From: a virus | Virus record (IMG/VR): IMGVR_UViG_3300012356_000006 | Location: 1 to 23,020 of that record | DNA: 23,020 nt | Direction: 5' to 3' (one strand) | Part shown: one piece after another, positions 6,383-12,365 of the stretch | Layout of the letters: every line of letters begins with the position of its first letter | Numbering within the stretch: the first letter of the stretch is position 1 | Made by a program: the position numbers and the translations under genes | Notes under the pieces: generated by a model | The model's input: the letters and a program-made list of their open reading frames with translations, nothing else | Database searches by the model: none | Told to the model about the DNA's origin: nothing

Positions 6383-8770
6383 CTACTGAAAAATCGCGTA
6401 CCCGCTCGGTACATCCTCTTGCGGTATAGGTTGCTCTCGCAGGTCAGTATCTACGAGAATACCGCCAATCGCCTGTACTCCTGTCATCAATTCGGTAAAA
6501 GCCCACACATTCGCATCGCAATTATGAACAAGGACGCACTGAGCATAATACTCATGGGCGTCCTCTACTTGAAGATTATAAACAGATGCTTTACCCGCGT
6601 CGTATAACCCAAGCACACTTACGAGAGCAGGTACGTTGTGGTTTTGATTTTTTTGCATTAAAGGTTGATCCGCACACAATGCACTGCCTATCTTCGTAGT
6701 ACCTTCGTGTTTGCTCGTTCCATTTGGATATGCAAGAGCGAGAACAGAATCGCTCATCACCTTTTCTTGATCGAGTAAGGTACGCTTTTCCGCACTGAAT
6801 ACATACCTGTTGTATGGGATCTCGATCAGTCCAGCTATCTTTTCCATGCTGAACATGCCACTCATGACCCTCCTCTGAAGAGTGCCATTCCTTTGCAAGA
6901 GGACGTATTTGTTCAGCATGTTTCTGACGTTGCTCGTGAAACTCGGCTTTGTGGCGTTGGGCATGTTCCTTCTTGGTAAGACACTCCAAGTTGTCGATGG
7001 TATTATTAAGCGGGTTACCGTCGATGTGATGGATTTCACAGCCTGATGGAATGGGGCCATGATGCGCCTTCCATATCTCTCTATGGAGGGCGTCAACACC
7101 GACAGCACGGTTGCCTTTTTCATCGTAGGGCCAATAATAGACGCGCGAGTGACGTCTATGCGAGGTTGGGTATCGCGCAAAGGTGATACCATTGTAGATA
7201 ATTGTTTCTCGTTCCATGTCTCCATTATATCACCCCATACAAGAGAGTTCAACGGCACATAGCCCTTATTCTGAACAAAAACGGGATGATTGCCCGTTCC
7301 TGTCAATGTTCGACCATTCGACATAGACACAGAAATGACCTCTGTATTTGAATTTGTCATACCCGCCGCTATCACGCGTTTCCATCCTTGACGTGTCAGC
7401 ACTTTCATGCCAACACAAATAGTTTCTATTGGTTTTTCTCCCTGGTCAGTCATGACCAAAGTTCCTGCCACAAAGCATCTATCCGGTGATTTCTCACCAG
7501 GTACCCAATTGCATTGTTGATACTCGGTATCTGGGAATACTCCGCAGTGATGTATCAAAGCGCGCTGGTACAGGCTAGATATCGGCTCCGCTCTTAACTG
7601 CTTCCCTCGTGTAGCCCTGACTGCCTTGTACGGAACATGTCCCATCCCTTTCTGCTTGGCAATGTTGTAGATGATTGCACCAACCATCTCCCCACCGTTG
7701 TTAACCTCACCAATGATCGCGTCTGCCTCAAAGAGTGCGTATGCTGTCAATGCCGCCGTTGCCCATTCGTCAGGAGTGCCTACAAGGCTATAATCTCCCA
7801 ACATGTACCCATGCCCATCGACACCCAGGCCGGCTACCACTATGCCAGCCTCAGCAGGATTATCACTGGTAGCATCGCTGCTAGCAGGTGGGTCTACGGC
7901 TACTACAATGCGTTTAAGCTCAGGATGCTTGGTAACTCGATTGTCATCTATCCATTGACGTTTCCAGAGAGCACCATCGATATCATCGATGATGTGACCC
8001 TCTATCTCCTGATCACCGAGTCGAGTACCTGCATAGCGTCGGTTTATTTCAGCGATGAAACGCGGTGAGAGGTTCTCTTTGTTCTCAAGAGTTGACCGTC
8101 TGGTAACTACCGTTGTCGGATCGGCTACCAGGGCTTTCATCGCTTTGGTGTTGCGTGGCGTTGTGGTGACGATACACTGCGGATTGACACCAGGAGCAGG
8201 CTCTATACGAAGTCCAAAGGAAAGCTGATCCCACGTATCATCGTACTGCCATGCTGCCCGCTCATCTGCCCATGCGAACGAATGCTGAGGGCCTCTGAGC
8301 TGATCCGGTTCATCTGCACTATAGGTAGTGGCATATGAGCCATTAGGCCATACGAGCATGCGTAAGGACGGCTTGTATTCGGGTCTGAACCAGGGAGGCG
8401 ATATCGAGAGAATGCCGCTCCGACCTTTGACCATCACATCGCGCACATCTGCGACCGTCCGCCCTACCAACGCGATATGACAACCAGGATAGGCTTGTGC
8501 TTTCTCTATGACCCATTCCGCACCGGTGCGCGTCTTGCCCCAACCTCTACCTGAGAGAATGCACCATGTAGACCATTGCCCTTCTGGTGGGAGCTGGCTA
8601 TCACGTGCCCATGCTTTCCACTCGTATTTAAGCCTTAGTACCCATTCTTTGGGGGCTTTTTTAATGTACTCGTATTTTCGTTTCTTGCTCCATGTGGCAA
8701 AGAGACGAAAAAACCTGAGTTCTTGCTCAGGTGTGTAATTAGCCTTGGTTAGCTTGCTCTTTGTTTTCAT
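6383..8770 (-). CDS. terL: Terminase large subunit interrupted by an intein
   Basis: DNA-packaging motor. 795 aa precursor; removing the intein leaves 476 aa, normal for TerL. The ATPase has Walker A LSGRGWGKT (residues 72-80) and Walker B with catalytic Glu FAWADE (165-170). The RNase-H-like nuclease has VVAVDPPA (289-296, Asp293), IIGEVNNGGE (352-361) and SPDR at 428-431 rejoining CDANVWAF after splicing, the usual SPDRxDAxVWA motif. The intein occupies residues 432-750. The nuclease motif is split, so splicing is needed for headful cutting. The gene overlaps terS by 32 nt with no clear Shine-Dalgarno, so it is probably coupled to terS. Confidence 0.93.
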   Translation of the reverse strand: MKTKSKLTKANYTPEQELRFFRLFATWSKKRKYEYIKKAPKEWVLRLKYEWKAWARDSQLPPEGQWSTWCILSGRGWGKTRTGAEWVIEKAQAYPGCHIALVGRTVADVRDVMVKGRSGILSISPPWFRPEYKPSLRMLVWPNGSYATTYSADEPDQLRGPQHSFAWADERAAWQYDDTWDQLSFGLRIEPAPGVNPQCIVTTTPRNTKAMKALVADPTTVVTRRSTLENKENLSPRFIAEINRRYAGTRLGDQEIEGHIIDDIDGALWKRQWIDDNRVTKHPELKRIVVAVDPPASSDATSDNPAEAGIVVAGLGVDGHGYMLGDYSLVGTPDEWATAALTAYALFEADAIIGEVNNGGEMVGAIIYNIAKQKGMGHVPYKAVRATRGKQLRAEPISSLYQRALIHHCGVFPDTEYQQCNWVPGEKSPDRCFVAGTLVMTDQGEKPIETICVGMKVLTRQGWKRVIAAGMTNSNTEVISVSMSNGRTLTGTGNHPVFVQNKGYVPLNSLVWGDIMETWNEKQLSTMVSPLRDTQPRIDVTRASIIGPTMKKATVLSVLTPSIERYGRRIMAPFHQAVKSITSTVTRLIIPSTTWSVLPRRNMPNATKPSFTSNVRNMLNKYVLLQRNGTLQRRVMSGMFSMEKIAGLIEIPYNRYVFSAEKRTLLDQEKVMSDSVLALAYPNGTSKHEGTTKIGSALCADQPLMQKNQNHNVPALVSVLGLYDAGKASVYNLQVEDAHEYYAQCVLVHNCDANVWAFTELMTGVQAIGGILVDTDLREQPIPQEDVPSGYAIFQ
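6591..7217 (-). CDS. HNH homing endonuclease nested out of frame inside the TerL intein
   Basis: 208 aa on the same strand as terL but in a different frame, entirely inside the intein. Residues 42-90 hold the HNH fold: HREIWKAHHGPIPSGCEIHHIDG, with His63-His64 and Asp66, then NPLNNTIDNLECL and H85/H89. The C-terminal third has two zinc-ribbon pairs: C139-x2-C142 with C158-x3-C162, and C179-x2-C182 with C197-x3-C201. These ribbons are common DNA-recognition add-ons in HNH homing enzymes. ATG 7217 lies 7 nt downstream of TATAAT with only GGAG 2 nt away, suggesting a leaderless message. The stop falls just before block F, so the gene replaces the usual endonuclease insert exactly. By family role it would cut intein-less terL alleles. 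Confidence 0.88.
   Translation of the reverse strand: MERETIIYNGITFARYPTSHRRHSRVYYWPYDEKGNRAVGVDALHREIWKAHHGPIPSGCEIHHIDGNPLNNTIDNLECLTKKEHAQRHKAEFHEQRQKHAEQIRPLAKEWHSSEEGHEWHVQHGKDSWTDRDPIQQVCIQCGKAYLTRSRKGDERFCSRSCISKWNEQTRRYYEDRQCIVCGSTFNAKKSKPQRTCSRKCAWVIRRG
7224..7252 (-). promoter_or_regulatory. Promoter-like sequence inside the intein, upstream of the nested HNH gene
   Basis: TTGAAC (7252-7247), a 17-nt spacer and a perfect TATAAT (7229-7224). The predicted start, 7 nt downstream, is the A of the HNH start codon, so the transcript would be leaderless. The same bases encode in-frame intein residues near 507-516. Confidence 0.55.
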
Positions 8771-9284
8771 CAGTCAATGCCGATGCGAGATCAGCTAGTA
8801 ATGATTGTTTTGCTTGTTCTGCCAGGTCAGCAAGCTCAGCATGAATGTTAACTTGTGGCTTCTCTTTGTATTCAGGAAGATTTGCCTTTGCGTAAGCCAT
8901 GGCCAAGCTATCACTCCATTTGGGTACCATCACCTGCTTACCACGTTGCATCAGAGGCTTACCCTTGTGATCGTACTTCTGCTTCCCCTCGTCATCCATC
9001 ACTGGCTCATACTCATAGACAAGCTGCCCCATGCTGACCATTGGCTCTTCCCATCCCAGTATGCCCCGTGCGTAAATGGAACTACGTGCAACGTCCCTGG
9101 TGCGCTCTATGGCGGTATCCCACGCTTTAGAGAATGCCTCATCACTCCCACGCCAGCGATACGCGGTATCACGCGAAATCTCGGCTTTATCGCAGGCGAG
9201 GGACACGTTGGGGTCAACTTTCAACGATACCAGAAAGCGATCCTTGGCTTCCCTCTGCTCTTTTGCCCTATCTTTCGCGTTCAC
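8739..9284 (-). CDS. terS: Terminase small subunit
   Basis: 181 aa, directly before terL, which it overlaps by 32 nt. The N-terminal helix-turn-helix (VSLACDKAEISRDTAYRWR, residues 28-46) is typical of TerS proteins that bind the packaging site. The pattern DEAFSKAWDTAIERTRDVARSSIYARGILGWEEP is the family's central oligomerisation helix region. The C-terminus is helical and acidic and would contact TerL. GTG 9284 is the likely start, with GGGGAAAG 5-6 nt upstream. TerS recognises phage DNA and hands it to the TerL motor. Confidence 0.85.
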   Translation of the reverse strand: MNAKDRAKEQREAKDRFLVSLKVDPNVSLACDKAEISRDTAYRWRGSDEAFSKAWDTAIERTRDVARSSIYARGILGWEEPMVSMGQLVYEYEPVMDDEGKQKYDHKGKPLMQRGKQVMVPKWSDSLAMAYAKANLPEYKEKPQVNIHAELADLAEQAKQSLLADLASALTDENKEQANQG

Positions 9285-9296
9285 TCCGACTTTCCC

Positions 9297-9464
9297 CTAT
9301 GCGTATATACTTGTCCGATTGCAAGACTTCCACACATGCCACTTCTTTGTCAGATGGATCATCATACACACCATCCGCTTACAGGTCGTACTGCCGCAAT
9401 AATGACAGCTCCCGCACGAAGCACACAGATTGTTGCCACAACCACTACAAACCCAATCGCTCAT
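9297..9464 (-). CDS. Cys-rich zinc-ribbon-like protein, 55 aa
   Basis: ATG 9464 follows AGGTG closely; the frame extends upstream but without a better site. The first 25 residues contain a run of knuckles (CSGCGNNLCASCGSCHYCG, then CKRMVC), at least nine cysteines, enough for two zinc ions. The C-terminus is basic (KKWHVWKSCNRTSIYA). Such tiny zinc proteins often act as adaptors to RNA polymerase or DNA; none is specifically recognised here. Its stop overlaps the terS ribosome region. Confidence 0.6.
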   Translation of the reverse strand: MSDWVCSGCGNNLCASCGSCHYCGSTTCKRMVCMMIHLTKKWHVWKSCNRTSIYA

Positions 9465-9557
9465 ACTCACCTCAATATGGTGACGGCACCGATGTATCAC
9501 CCTCACGCCCTGCTCCTCGCCTTCAACTTGACTGGAATGATACACCGGTTCGTCCTG

Positions 9558-9839
9558 CTACTCGTCACCATGCTTCTCGACTGCGATCAAATGCGCCTTA
9601 ACCAGGTCGGGATGATCAGCGTAGATTTGTTGCACAAGCACGAGATTGCGATGCTCTCTCTCAAGCCGTTCTTTGGCCTGTGCATGTTGCGCATCGATGA
9701 CTTCAAAATCATGCTGAAAGCGGCGTTGCTCATATTCCCGATCCTTTTCGTCAACCTCAGCACATCGTTGCAAATACACGCGGTTCTGCTCTTCGAGTGC
9801 CTCAGCAATGCGTTTCAGTTGCGCTATCAATTCTTCCAT
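9558..9839 (-). CDS. Coiled-coil protein, 93 aa
   Basis: ATG 9839 is preceded by GAGGTG; an upstream in-frame GTG (9845) overlaps that site and is less likely. Nearly the whole protein is one heptad-rich helix (MEELIAQLKRIAEALEEQ, then REYEQRRFQHDFEVIDAQ), very rich in Glu, Arg and Gln. It may be a scaffold or a partner of a neighbouring protein. No catalytic residues or membrane segment are visible. Function unknown. Confidence 0.6.
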   Translation of the reverse strand: MEELIAQLKRIAEALEEQNRVYLQRCAEVDEKDREYEQRRFQHDFEVIDAQHAQAKERLEREHRNLVLVQQIYADHPDLVKAHLIAVEKHGDE

Positions 9840-9848
9840 ATTCACCTC

Positions 9849-10076
9849 TCAGAAAAAGCCACACATCACGCTACCAGCTCGCATTTCTGGCAATGGTACG
9901 ACGTATACCTGTTTACCTGTCTTCTCACTAACGAAGCATGTCACCAGCCCGCCAGCGTCATCGTTGAAGTCTGGATAATCCTGCTCAGCGATGAACAGGT
10001 AGTCAGGATTAGCACCATGTCGATGATAGAGCGACCTGAGCAGTTGCTGCACTGCTGCCATTGTCACCTTCGACAT
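9849..10076 (-). CDS. Hypothetical protein, 75 aa
   Basis: ATG 10076 follows GAGGT by 4 nt; a longer form from ATG 10139 lacks a ribosome site and is not favoured. The sequence alternates a helix (AAVQQLLRSLYHRHGANPDYL) with strands (LVTCFVSEKTGKQVYVVPLPEM), which suggests a compact alpha/beta fold. Its cysteines are isolated. No family is recognised with confidence. Confidence 0.55.
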   Translation of the reverse strand: MSKVTMAAVQQLLRSLYHRHGANPDYLFIAEQDYPDFNDDAGGLVTCFVSEKTGKQVYVVPLPEMRAGSVMCGFF

Positions 10077-10140
10077 GAATACCTCAATAGTGCGCTTTTC
10101 GGCAAGCTTTGTTGTGCTTACAGGATAGAGACAGGCCATC

Positions 10141-10374
10141 CTAATTCACCCATTCAATACGAGCGTTATCGTTATAGCAGTGAATTTCTTTGAGCTGACC
10201 AATGCTCTTGTAGTATCCATGCGTGCCATGCTTCAACCAGAATAGATTGCAGGATTGATCAGGCCACTGGATACCAAGCGCGATTTCACCAGTACCAGAA
10301 ATACCGGTTACATCCACTGAGCGCACTAATCTAAAACGATGGAACGGGCCTGACCCTTGCACCGTATCATTCAT
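10141..10374 (-). CDS. Small conserved phage-type beta protein, 77 aa
   Basis: ATG 10374 is 5 nt after GGAGG. The pattern RLVRSVDVTGISGTGEIA, then FWL, then a C-terminal ARIEWVN resembles a small uncharacterised family common in actinobacteria and their phages, in which VTGxSGTGxVAxG and a terminal RIxWxD are conserved. The fold is probably a small beta barrel. No function is known to me for the family. Its ribosome site overlaps the end of the upstream membrane mini-gene. Confidence 0.6.
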   Translation of the reverse strand: MNDTVQGSGPFHRFRLVRSVDVTGISGTGEIALGIQWPDQSCNLFWLKHGTHGYYKSIGQLKEIHCYNDNARIEWVN

Positions 10375-10376
10375 AA

Positions 10377-10508
10377 CTACCTCCATATTCTCAATACAAG
10401 CCACACATACCAGACATAATAAGCAGCAATGCCAGCCATCAACGCTAATGGCACACCCAGCCAGCACAGGATGAACGGATATCGATGATCGTAGATTGTC
10501 TGCTCCAT
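10377..10508 (-). CDS. One-helix membrane mini-protein, 43 aa
   Basis: ATG 10508 lies about 5 nt after GAGGAGG, an excellent site. After a short polar N-terminus (EQTIYDHRYPF), the rest is hydrophobic and aromatic (LCWLGVPLALMAGIAAYYV, then WYVWLVL) with a basic end (RIWR). Its last codons contain the GGAGG used by the next gene. Function unknown; a membrane-associated accessory role is inferred. Confidence 0.55.
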   Translation of the reverse strand: MEQTIYDHRYPFILCWLGVPLALMAGIAAYYVWYVWLVLRIWR

Positions 10509-10527
10509 TCATTCCTCCTCGACAATG

Positions 10528-10755
10528 CTAGGCTTCGTCTCTGTACTCTGCTGGCAAATAATGCCCTCTTGCACCGAGCGACTTACCCAGCCACATTTTC
10601 GCCTCTTCCAACTTCGTGATAGTCAAGGCAACCTCACGACCGCCATCCCCACGGTTAAGCTCATCAGCTAATACCTGAGCATCCTTGATACATCGGTCAA
10701 TAGACACGCGTAACGCCTTTGTCCAAGGCATTATGTCCAGCTTGTTGTTATCCAT
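10528..10755 (-). CDS. Acb2/Tad1-like protein (candidate cyclic-nucleotide sponge), 75 aa
   Basis: ATG 10755 follows AGGAG by 4 nt. Residues 12-60 form two helices ending in GREVALTITKLEEAKMWLG, which matches the conserved hairpin I associate with the Acb2/Tad1 family (RExSLAxTKLEEAxMW). Those phage proteins form hexamers that bind cyclic oligonucleotide or cADPR-type signals and block CBASS or Thoeris defence. Length (75 aa) is slightly under the usual 80-100. The C-terminal GHYLPAEYRDEA tail is also common in phage relatives. It is the first gene after a strong terminator, so it heads the late block. Identity rests on motif recall, and ligand specificity is unknown. Confidence 0.6.
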   Translation of the reverse strand: MDNNKLDIMPWTKALRVSIDRCIKDAQVLADELNRGDGGREVALTITKLEEAKMWLGKSLGARGHYLPAEYRDEA

Positions 10756-10773
10756 ATTGCTCCTAGTACCAAA

Positions 10774-10826
10774 CAAAAAGGCGTTCCCAGCCATCCACAC
10801 ACAAAATGTGAATAACTGAGAACGCC
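10774..10826 (-). terminator. Rho-independent terminator between middle and late genes
   Basis: On the minus strand GGCGTTCTCAG (10826-10816) pairs with CTGGGAACGCC (10790-10780) as an 11-bp stem with one G-U pair. The loop contains a smaller CACA/TGTG hairpin. A TTTTT tract follows (10779-10775). Confidence 0.7.
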
Positions 10827-10872
10827 CGTAATCGTGTTATCGTGCTGTCAGCGTTCAGAATTTAGAAATAAT

Positions 10873-11109
10873 TTACGCCTCACCCTTTGGTGATAATTCC
10901 CGATCAGTCCAGTCCGTCCATTGCGGCTTACCAGCAGCCCATCTTACCTTCATCTCTGCATGCCCACCATTCAAGGCTTTGAGCCAGGCTAGTCGCTGGT
11001 TCAGACGTGCTAGAAATGACTTCGGTACGTTCGGAAAGCGCACCGCTAGAAATTCATCTGTATCCTCTGCCATCTTACCCCCACTGCTCCGAGAAATGTG
11101 AGCGACCAT
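10873..11109 (-). CDS. Hypothetical protein, 78 aa
   Basis: ATG 11109 is 5 nt after GAGGT; a second start at residue 13 (MAEDTDEF) has GGGG 4 nt upstream, and either could be used. The sequence LAVRFPNVPKSFLARLNQRLAW followed by a basic turn and Trp-rich KPQWTDWTDREL could be a small DNA-binding or adaptor protein. It is the last gene before the terminator at 10.8 kb. No family recognised. Confidence 0.55.
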   Translation of the reverse strand: MVAHISRSSGGKMAEDTDEFLAVRFPNVPKSFLARLNQRLAWLKALNGGHAEMKVRWAAGKPQWTDWTDRELSPKGEA

Positions 11110-11173
11110 GTTCTACCTCAAGTGTAGCATATTTTGATGGATATTTGCAAGCTAGCTGTTTGTCTCGCCCCTG

Positions 11174-11182
11174 TGATAGAAT
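11174..11182 (+). promoter_or_regulatory. Extended -10 element upstream of ncRNA 1
   Basis: TGATAGAAT fits an extended -10 (TGnTATAAT, 5 of 6 in the hexamer). No good -35 lies 16-18 nt upstream. The predicted start near 11189 precedes the first RNA stem by 3 nt. Confidence 0.4.
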
Positions 11183-11188
11183 AGGTAT

Positions 11189-11330
11189 GTAGAACAGTAA
11201 GTCCGCAAGGCTCGACCCCAGGGCGTGTTCGAAGGCCGGAAGTGCCTTGCACTGTCACAAGTGCGGAACCTGATAGCCTGATACACAGGCACGCTAGAAG
11301 CCCTTGGCTTCCTGCCATAGGGTACTTCAC
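11189..11330 (+). ncRNA. Structured RNA 1, omega-RNA-like, without a linked nuclease
   Basis: Runs against all genes here. Stem 1 (GAACA 11192-11196 with TGTTC 11226-11230) encloses the core 11197-11224. Then follow AAGGC/GCCTT, GCACT/AGTGC and GCCTG/CAGGC hairpins and a 3' hairpin GAAG CCCTTGGC (11297-11308) with GCCATAGGG TA CTTC (11314-11328). The core is 25/28 identical to the RNA at 12.4 kb, with stem 1 changed on both sides. The GAAGCCC...GGG..CTTCA ending is typical of IS200/IS605 right ends, from which TnpB omega-RNAs derive. No tnpB or tnpA is in the window. Structure is well supported; the omega-RNA identity is inferred. Confidence 0.6.
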
Positions 11331-11342
11331 CCTACTGCTCTG

Positions 11343-11612
11343 TTAACGAACGAGCAAGTGAACAATAACAGGTCTACGTTTCCTTCGCGGATGGTCTCGA
11401 TTCGATTGAGCAACGGCTTTGCTTCTTTTATCTCTTCCTTGCTGACTCATTCGTTTATAGAGACCATCACACGATCTGAGCAGGTTCTGACATTTTTTGC
11501 TACAGGTCATCCTATCAGGCGACGGCATGGGTTTAGCCTTGCTGTAGTGTCTTCTTTGGATTTTGTCGTCCGGTATCGATTCCTCGCAAATACAACAGAT
11601 GTAGGAAGTCAT
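11343..11612 (-). CDS. Zinc-knuckle protein, 89 aa
   Basis: ATG 11612 overlaps the upstream stop (ATGA), and this start is preferred over longer in-frame ones. CCICEES near the N-terminus and TCSKKCQN 25 residues later form a CxxC...CSxxC zinc ribbon, the same type as the HNH gene's C-terminal ribbons. The tail is strongly basic (KRMSQQGRDKRSK, HPRRKRRP), suggesting nucleic-acid binding. It converges with ncRNA 1, whose 3' end points into its stop. Function unknown. Confidence 0.55.
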   Translation of the reverse strand: MTSYICCICEESIPDDKIQRRHYSKAKPMPSPDRMTCSKKCQNLLRSCDGLYKRMSQQGRDKRSKAVAQSNRDHPRRKRRPVIVHLLVR

Positions 11613-11779
11613 GCTGCATATGCTACAAGCTTCAGACGTGATAGCCATCGTGTTTGACAAACCCATGCGCAAGCATCAGAAGCTGTTGCAGCCTCTACGC
11701 ACTCAACAAACGTCTCAATCGGTTTACCTCCCACGATATCCTTGATGTAAACATTCCACTGGTAAAGTTTTGCTGCCAT
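11609..11779 (-). CDS. Hypothetical protein, 56 aa
   Basis: ATG 11779 is 5 nt after GAGGAGG; an upstream in-frame start at 11812 has no site and is rejected. The pattern KLYQWNVYIKDIVGGKPIETFVECVEAATASDACAW suggests a beta strand, a turn, then a helix, as in small proteins related to double-stranded-RNA-like or DUF-type folds, without a firm match. It is coupled to the next gene by ATGA. Confidence 0.55.
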   Translation of the reverse strand: MAAKLYQWNVYIKDIVGGKPIETFVECVEAATASDACAWVCQTRWLSRLKLVAYAA

Positions 11780-11856
11780 TGATGCCTCCTCTTTGTTATT
11801 TTTCAGTTCCAACCGAATTATACCAGAAAACTAGGGTCAAAATCTGTCCCTGACCA

Positions 11857-12105
11857 TCAATTTTCTACTAAATACGCCACTGCTATCAATCGCTTCAAAT
11901 CGTCCCTGTACACCTCATTGACAATATACCTGTACGTCACAGGCTTACGAGCATCAACTGGCGTTTCATCGAGCACCTTCCCTAACCATCGGTCTCTGGC
12001 ATCCTCAAATGTGGCATCAGTGACACCTCTCTCGACAACTTTATGTATTTCTTTGGCTACGCCCTCCTGGGGAGCACGTCCGTGCTCAGCTACGCCTTTG
12101 GGCAT
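11857..12105 (-). CDS. Hypothetical helical protein, 82 aa
   Basis: ATG 12105 is 7-8 nt after GGGGG and lies just after the RHH gene, from which it is separated by 18 nt. The protein is charged and helical (VAKEIHKVVERGVTDATFEDARDRW) with a C-terminal YIVNEVYRDDLKRLIAVAY. It could be the partner of the RHH protein, as in two-gene regulatory or toxin-antitoxin modules, but no toxin fold is recognised. Confidence 0.55.
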   Translation of the reverse strand: MPKGVAEHGRAPQEGVAKEIHKVVERGVTDATFEDARDRWLGKVLDETPVDARKPVTYRYIVNEVYRDDLKRLIAVAYLVEN

Positions 12106-12123
12106 TAGTATACCCCCTTGTCT

Positions 12124-12312
12124 TCAGCTATGGGGATGAAAGGCCGCCTGGCCGCAGCCAGAGGATGACTCGCCACGAGCAACCATGCGCACAGCAAGTT
12201 TGATAGCCGCACTATCGGAAGGGCAGCCATACAATTCCCGAATGCGTGCGATAGCTTCTCTATCAGTTGACTCAAGTCGGATAGTGGTGACATTCTGTTG
12301 TTTCTTTCTCAT
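12124..12312 (-). CDS. Ribbon-helix-helix (Arc/CopG-type) repressor, 62 aa
   Basis: Residues 7-16 (NVTTIRLEST) form the DNA-contacting strand and 17-45 the two helices (REAIARIRELYG and SAAIKLAVRMVAR), the standard ribbon-helix-helix plan; these act as dimers on palindromic operators. The C-terminal 18 residues are unstructured. There is no Shine-Dalgarno. TAAACT ends 7 nt before ATG 12312, so the message is probably leaderless. The promoter overlaps a palindrome shared with the divergent ncRNA 2 promoter, so the protein very likely represses both itself and the RNA. Confidence 0.75.
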   Translation of the reverse strand: MRKKQQNVTTIRLESTDREAIARIRELYGCPSDSAAIKLAVRMVARGESSSGCGQAAFHPHS

Positions 12313-12318
12313 GGCACG

Positions 12319-12359
12319 AGTTTACCATACTTGACATGTAGGTGTCAATGTGCTATACT
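12319..12359. promoter_or_regulatory. Divergent promoters sharing a palindromic operator
   Basis: Plus strand: TTGACA (12331-12336), 17 nt, TATACT (12354-12359), firing toward ncRNA 2. Minus strand: TTGACA (12348-12343), 18 nt, TAAACT (12324-12319), firing toward the RHH gene. The two -35 hexamers are the arms of a perfect inverted repeat, TTGACA-n6-TGTCAA, a suitable RHH operator. Confidence 0.75.
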
Positions 12360-12365
12360 ACAGAT

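Larger units (their letters stand above)
6521..7477 (-). mobile_element. Intein in TerL (319 aa, Hint domain with a nested gene)
   Basis: The splicing blocks are complete. Block A starts at Cys432 (CFVAGTLVMTDQGEKPIE), block B is GTGNHPVFV with its His near 495, block F is VYNLQVEDAHEYYA, and the end is VHN-C with Asn750 before the +1 Cys751. The residues required for protein splicing are therefore present. Between block B and block F, where normal inteins carry an in-frame homing endonuclease, this frame gives a Ser/Thr/Arg-rich sequence without motifs. That stretch instead encodes an HNH protein in another frame. The insertion point is the conserved nuclease Asp motif of TerL, a typical intein site. 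Confidence 0.9.

Noticed and set aside
8805-10193. 462-codon open frame on the plus strand
   Set aside because: It runs antisense to terS and four coupled minus-strand genes with good ribosome sites; its product is Leu/His/Cys-rich without domains.
11118-11330. Minus-strand 70-codon frame
   Set aside because: Complement of ncRNA 1; no ribosome site and no protein motif.
12105-12293. Minus-strand 62-codon frame
   Set aside because: Overlaps the RHH gene almost fully in another frame; the RHH frame has a clear family pattern and a promoter.
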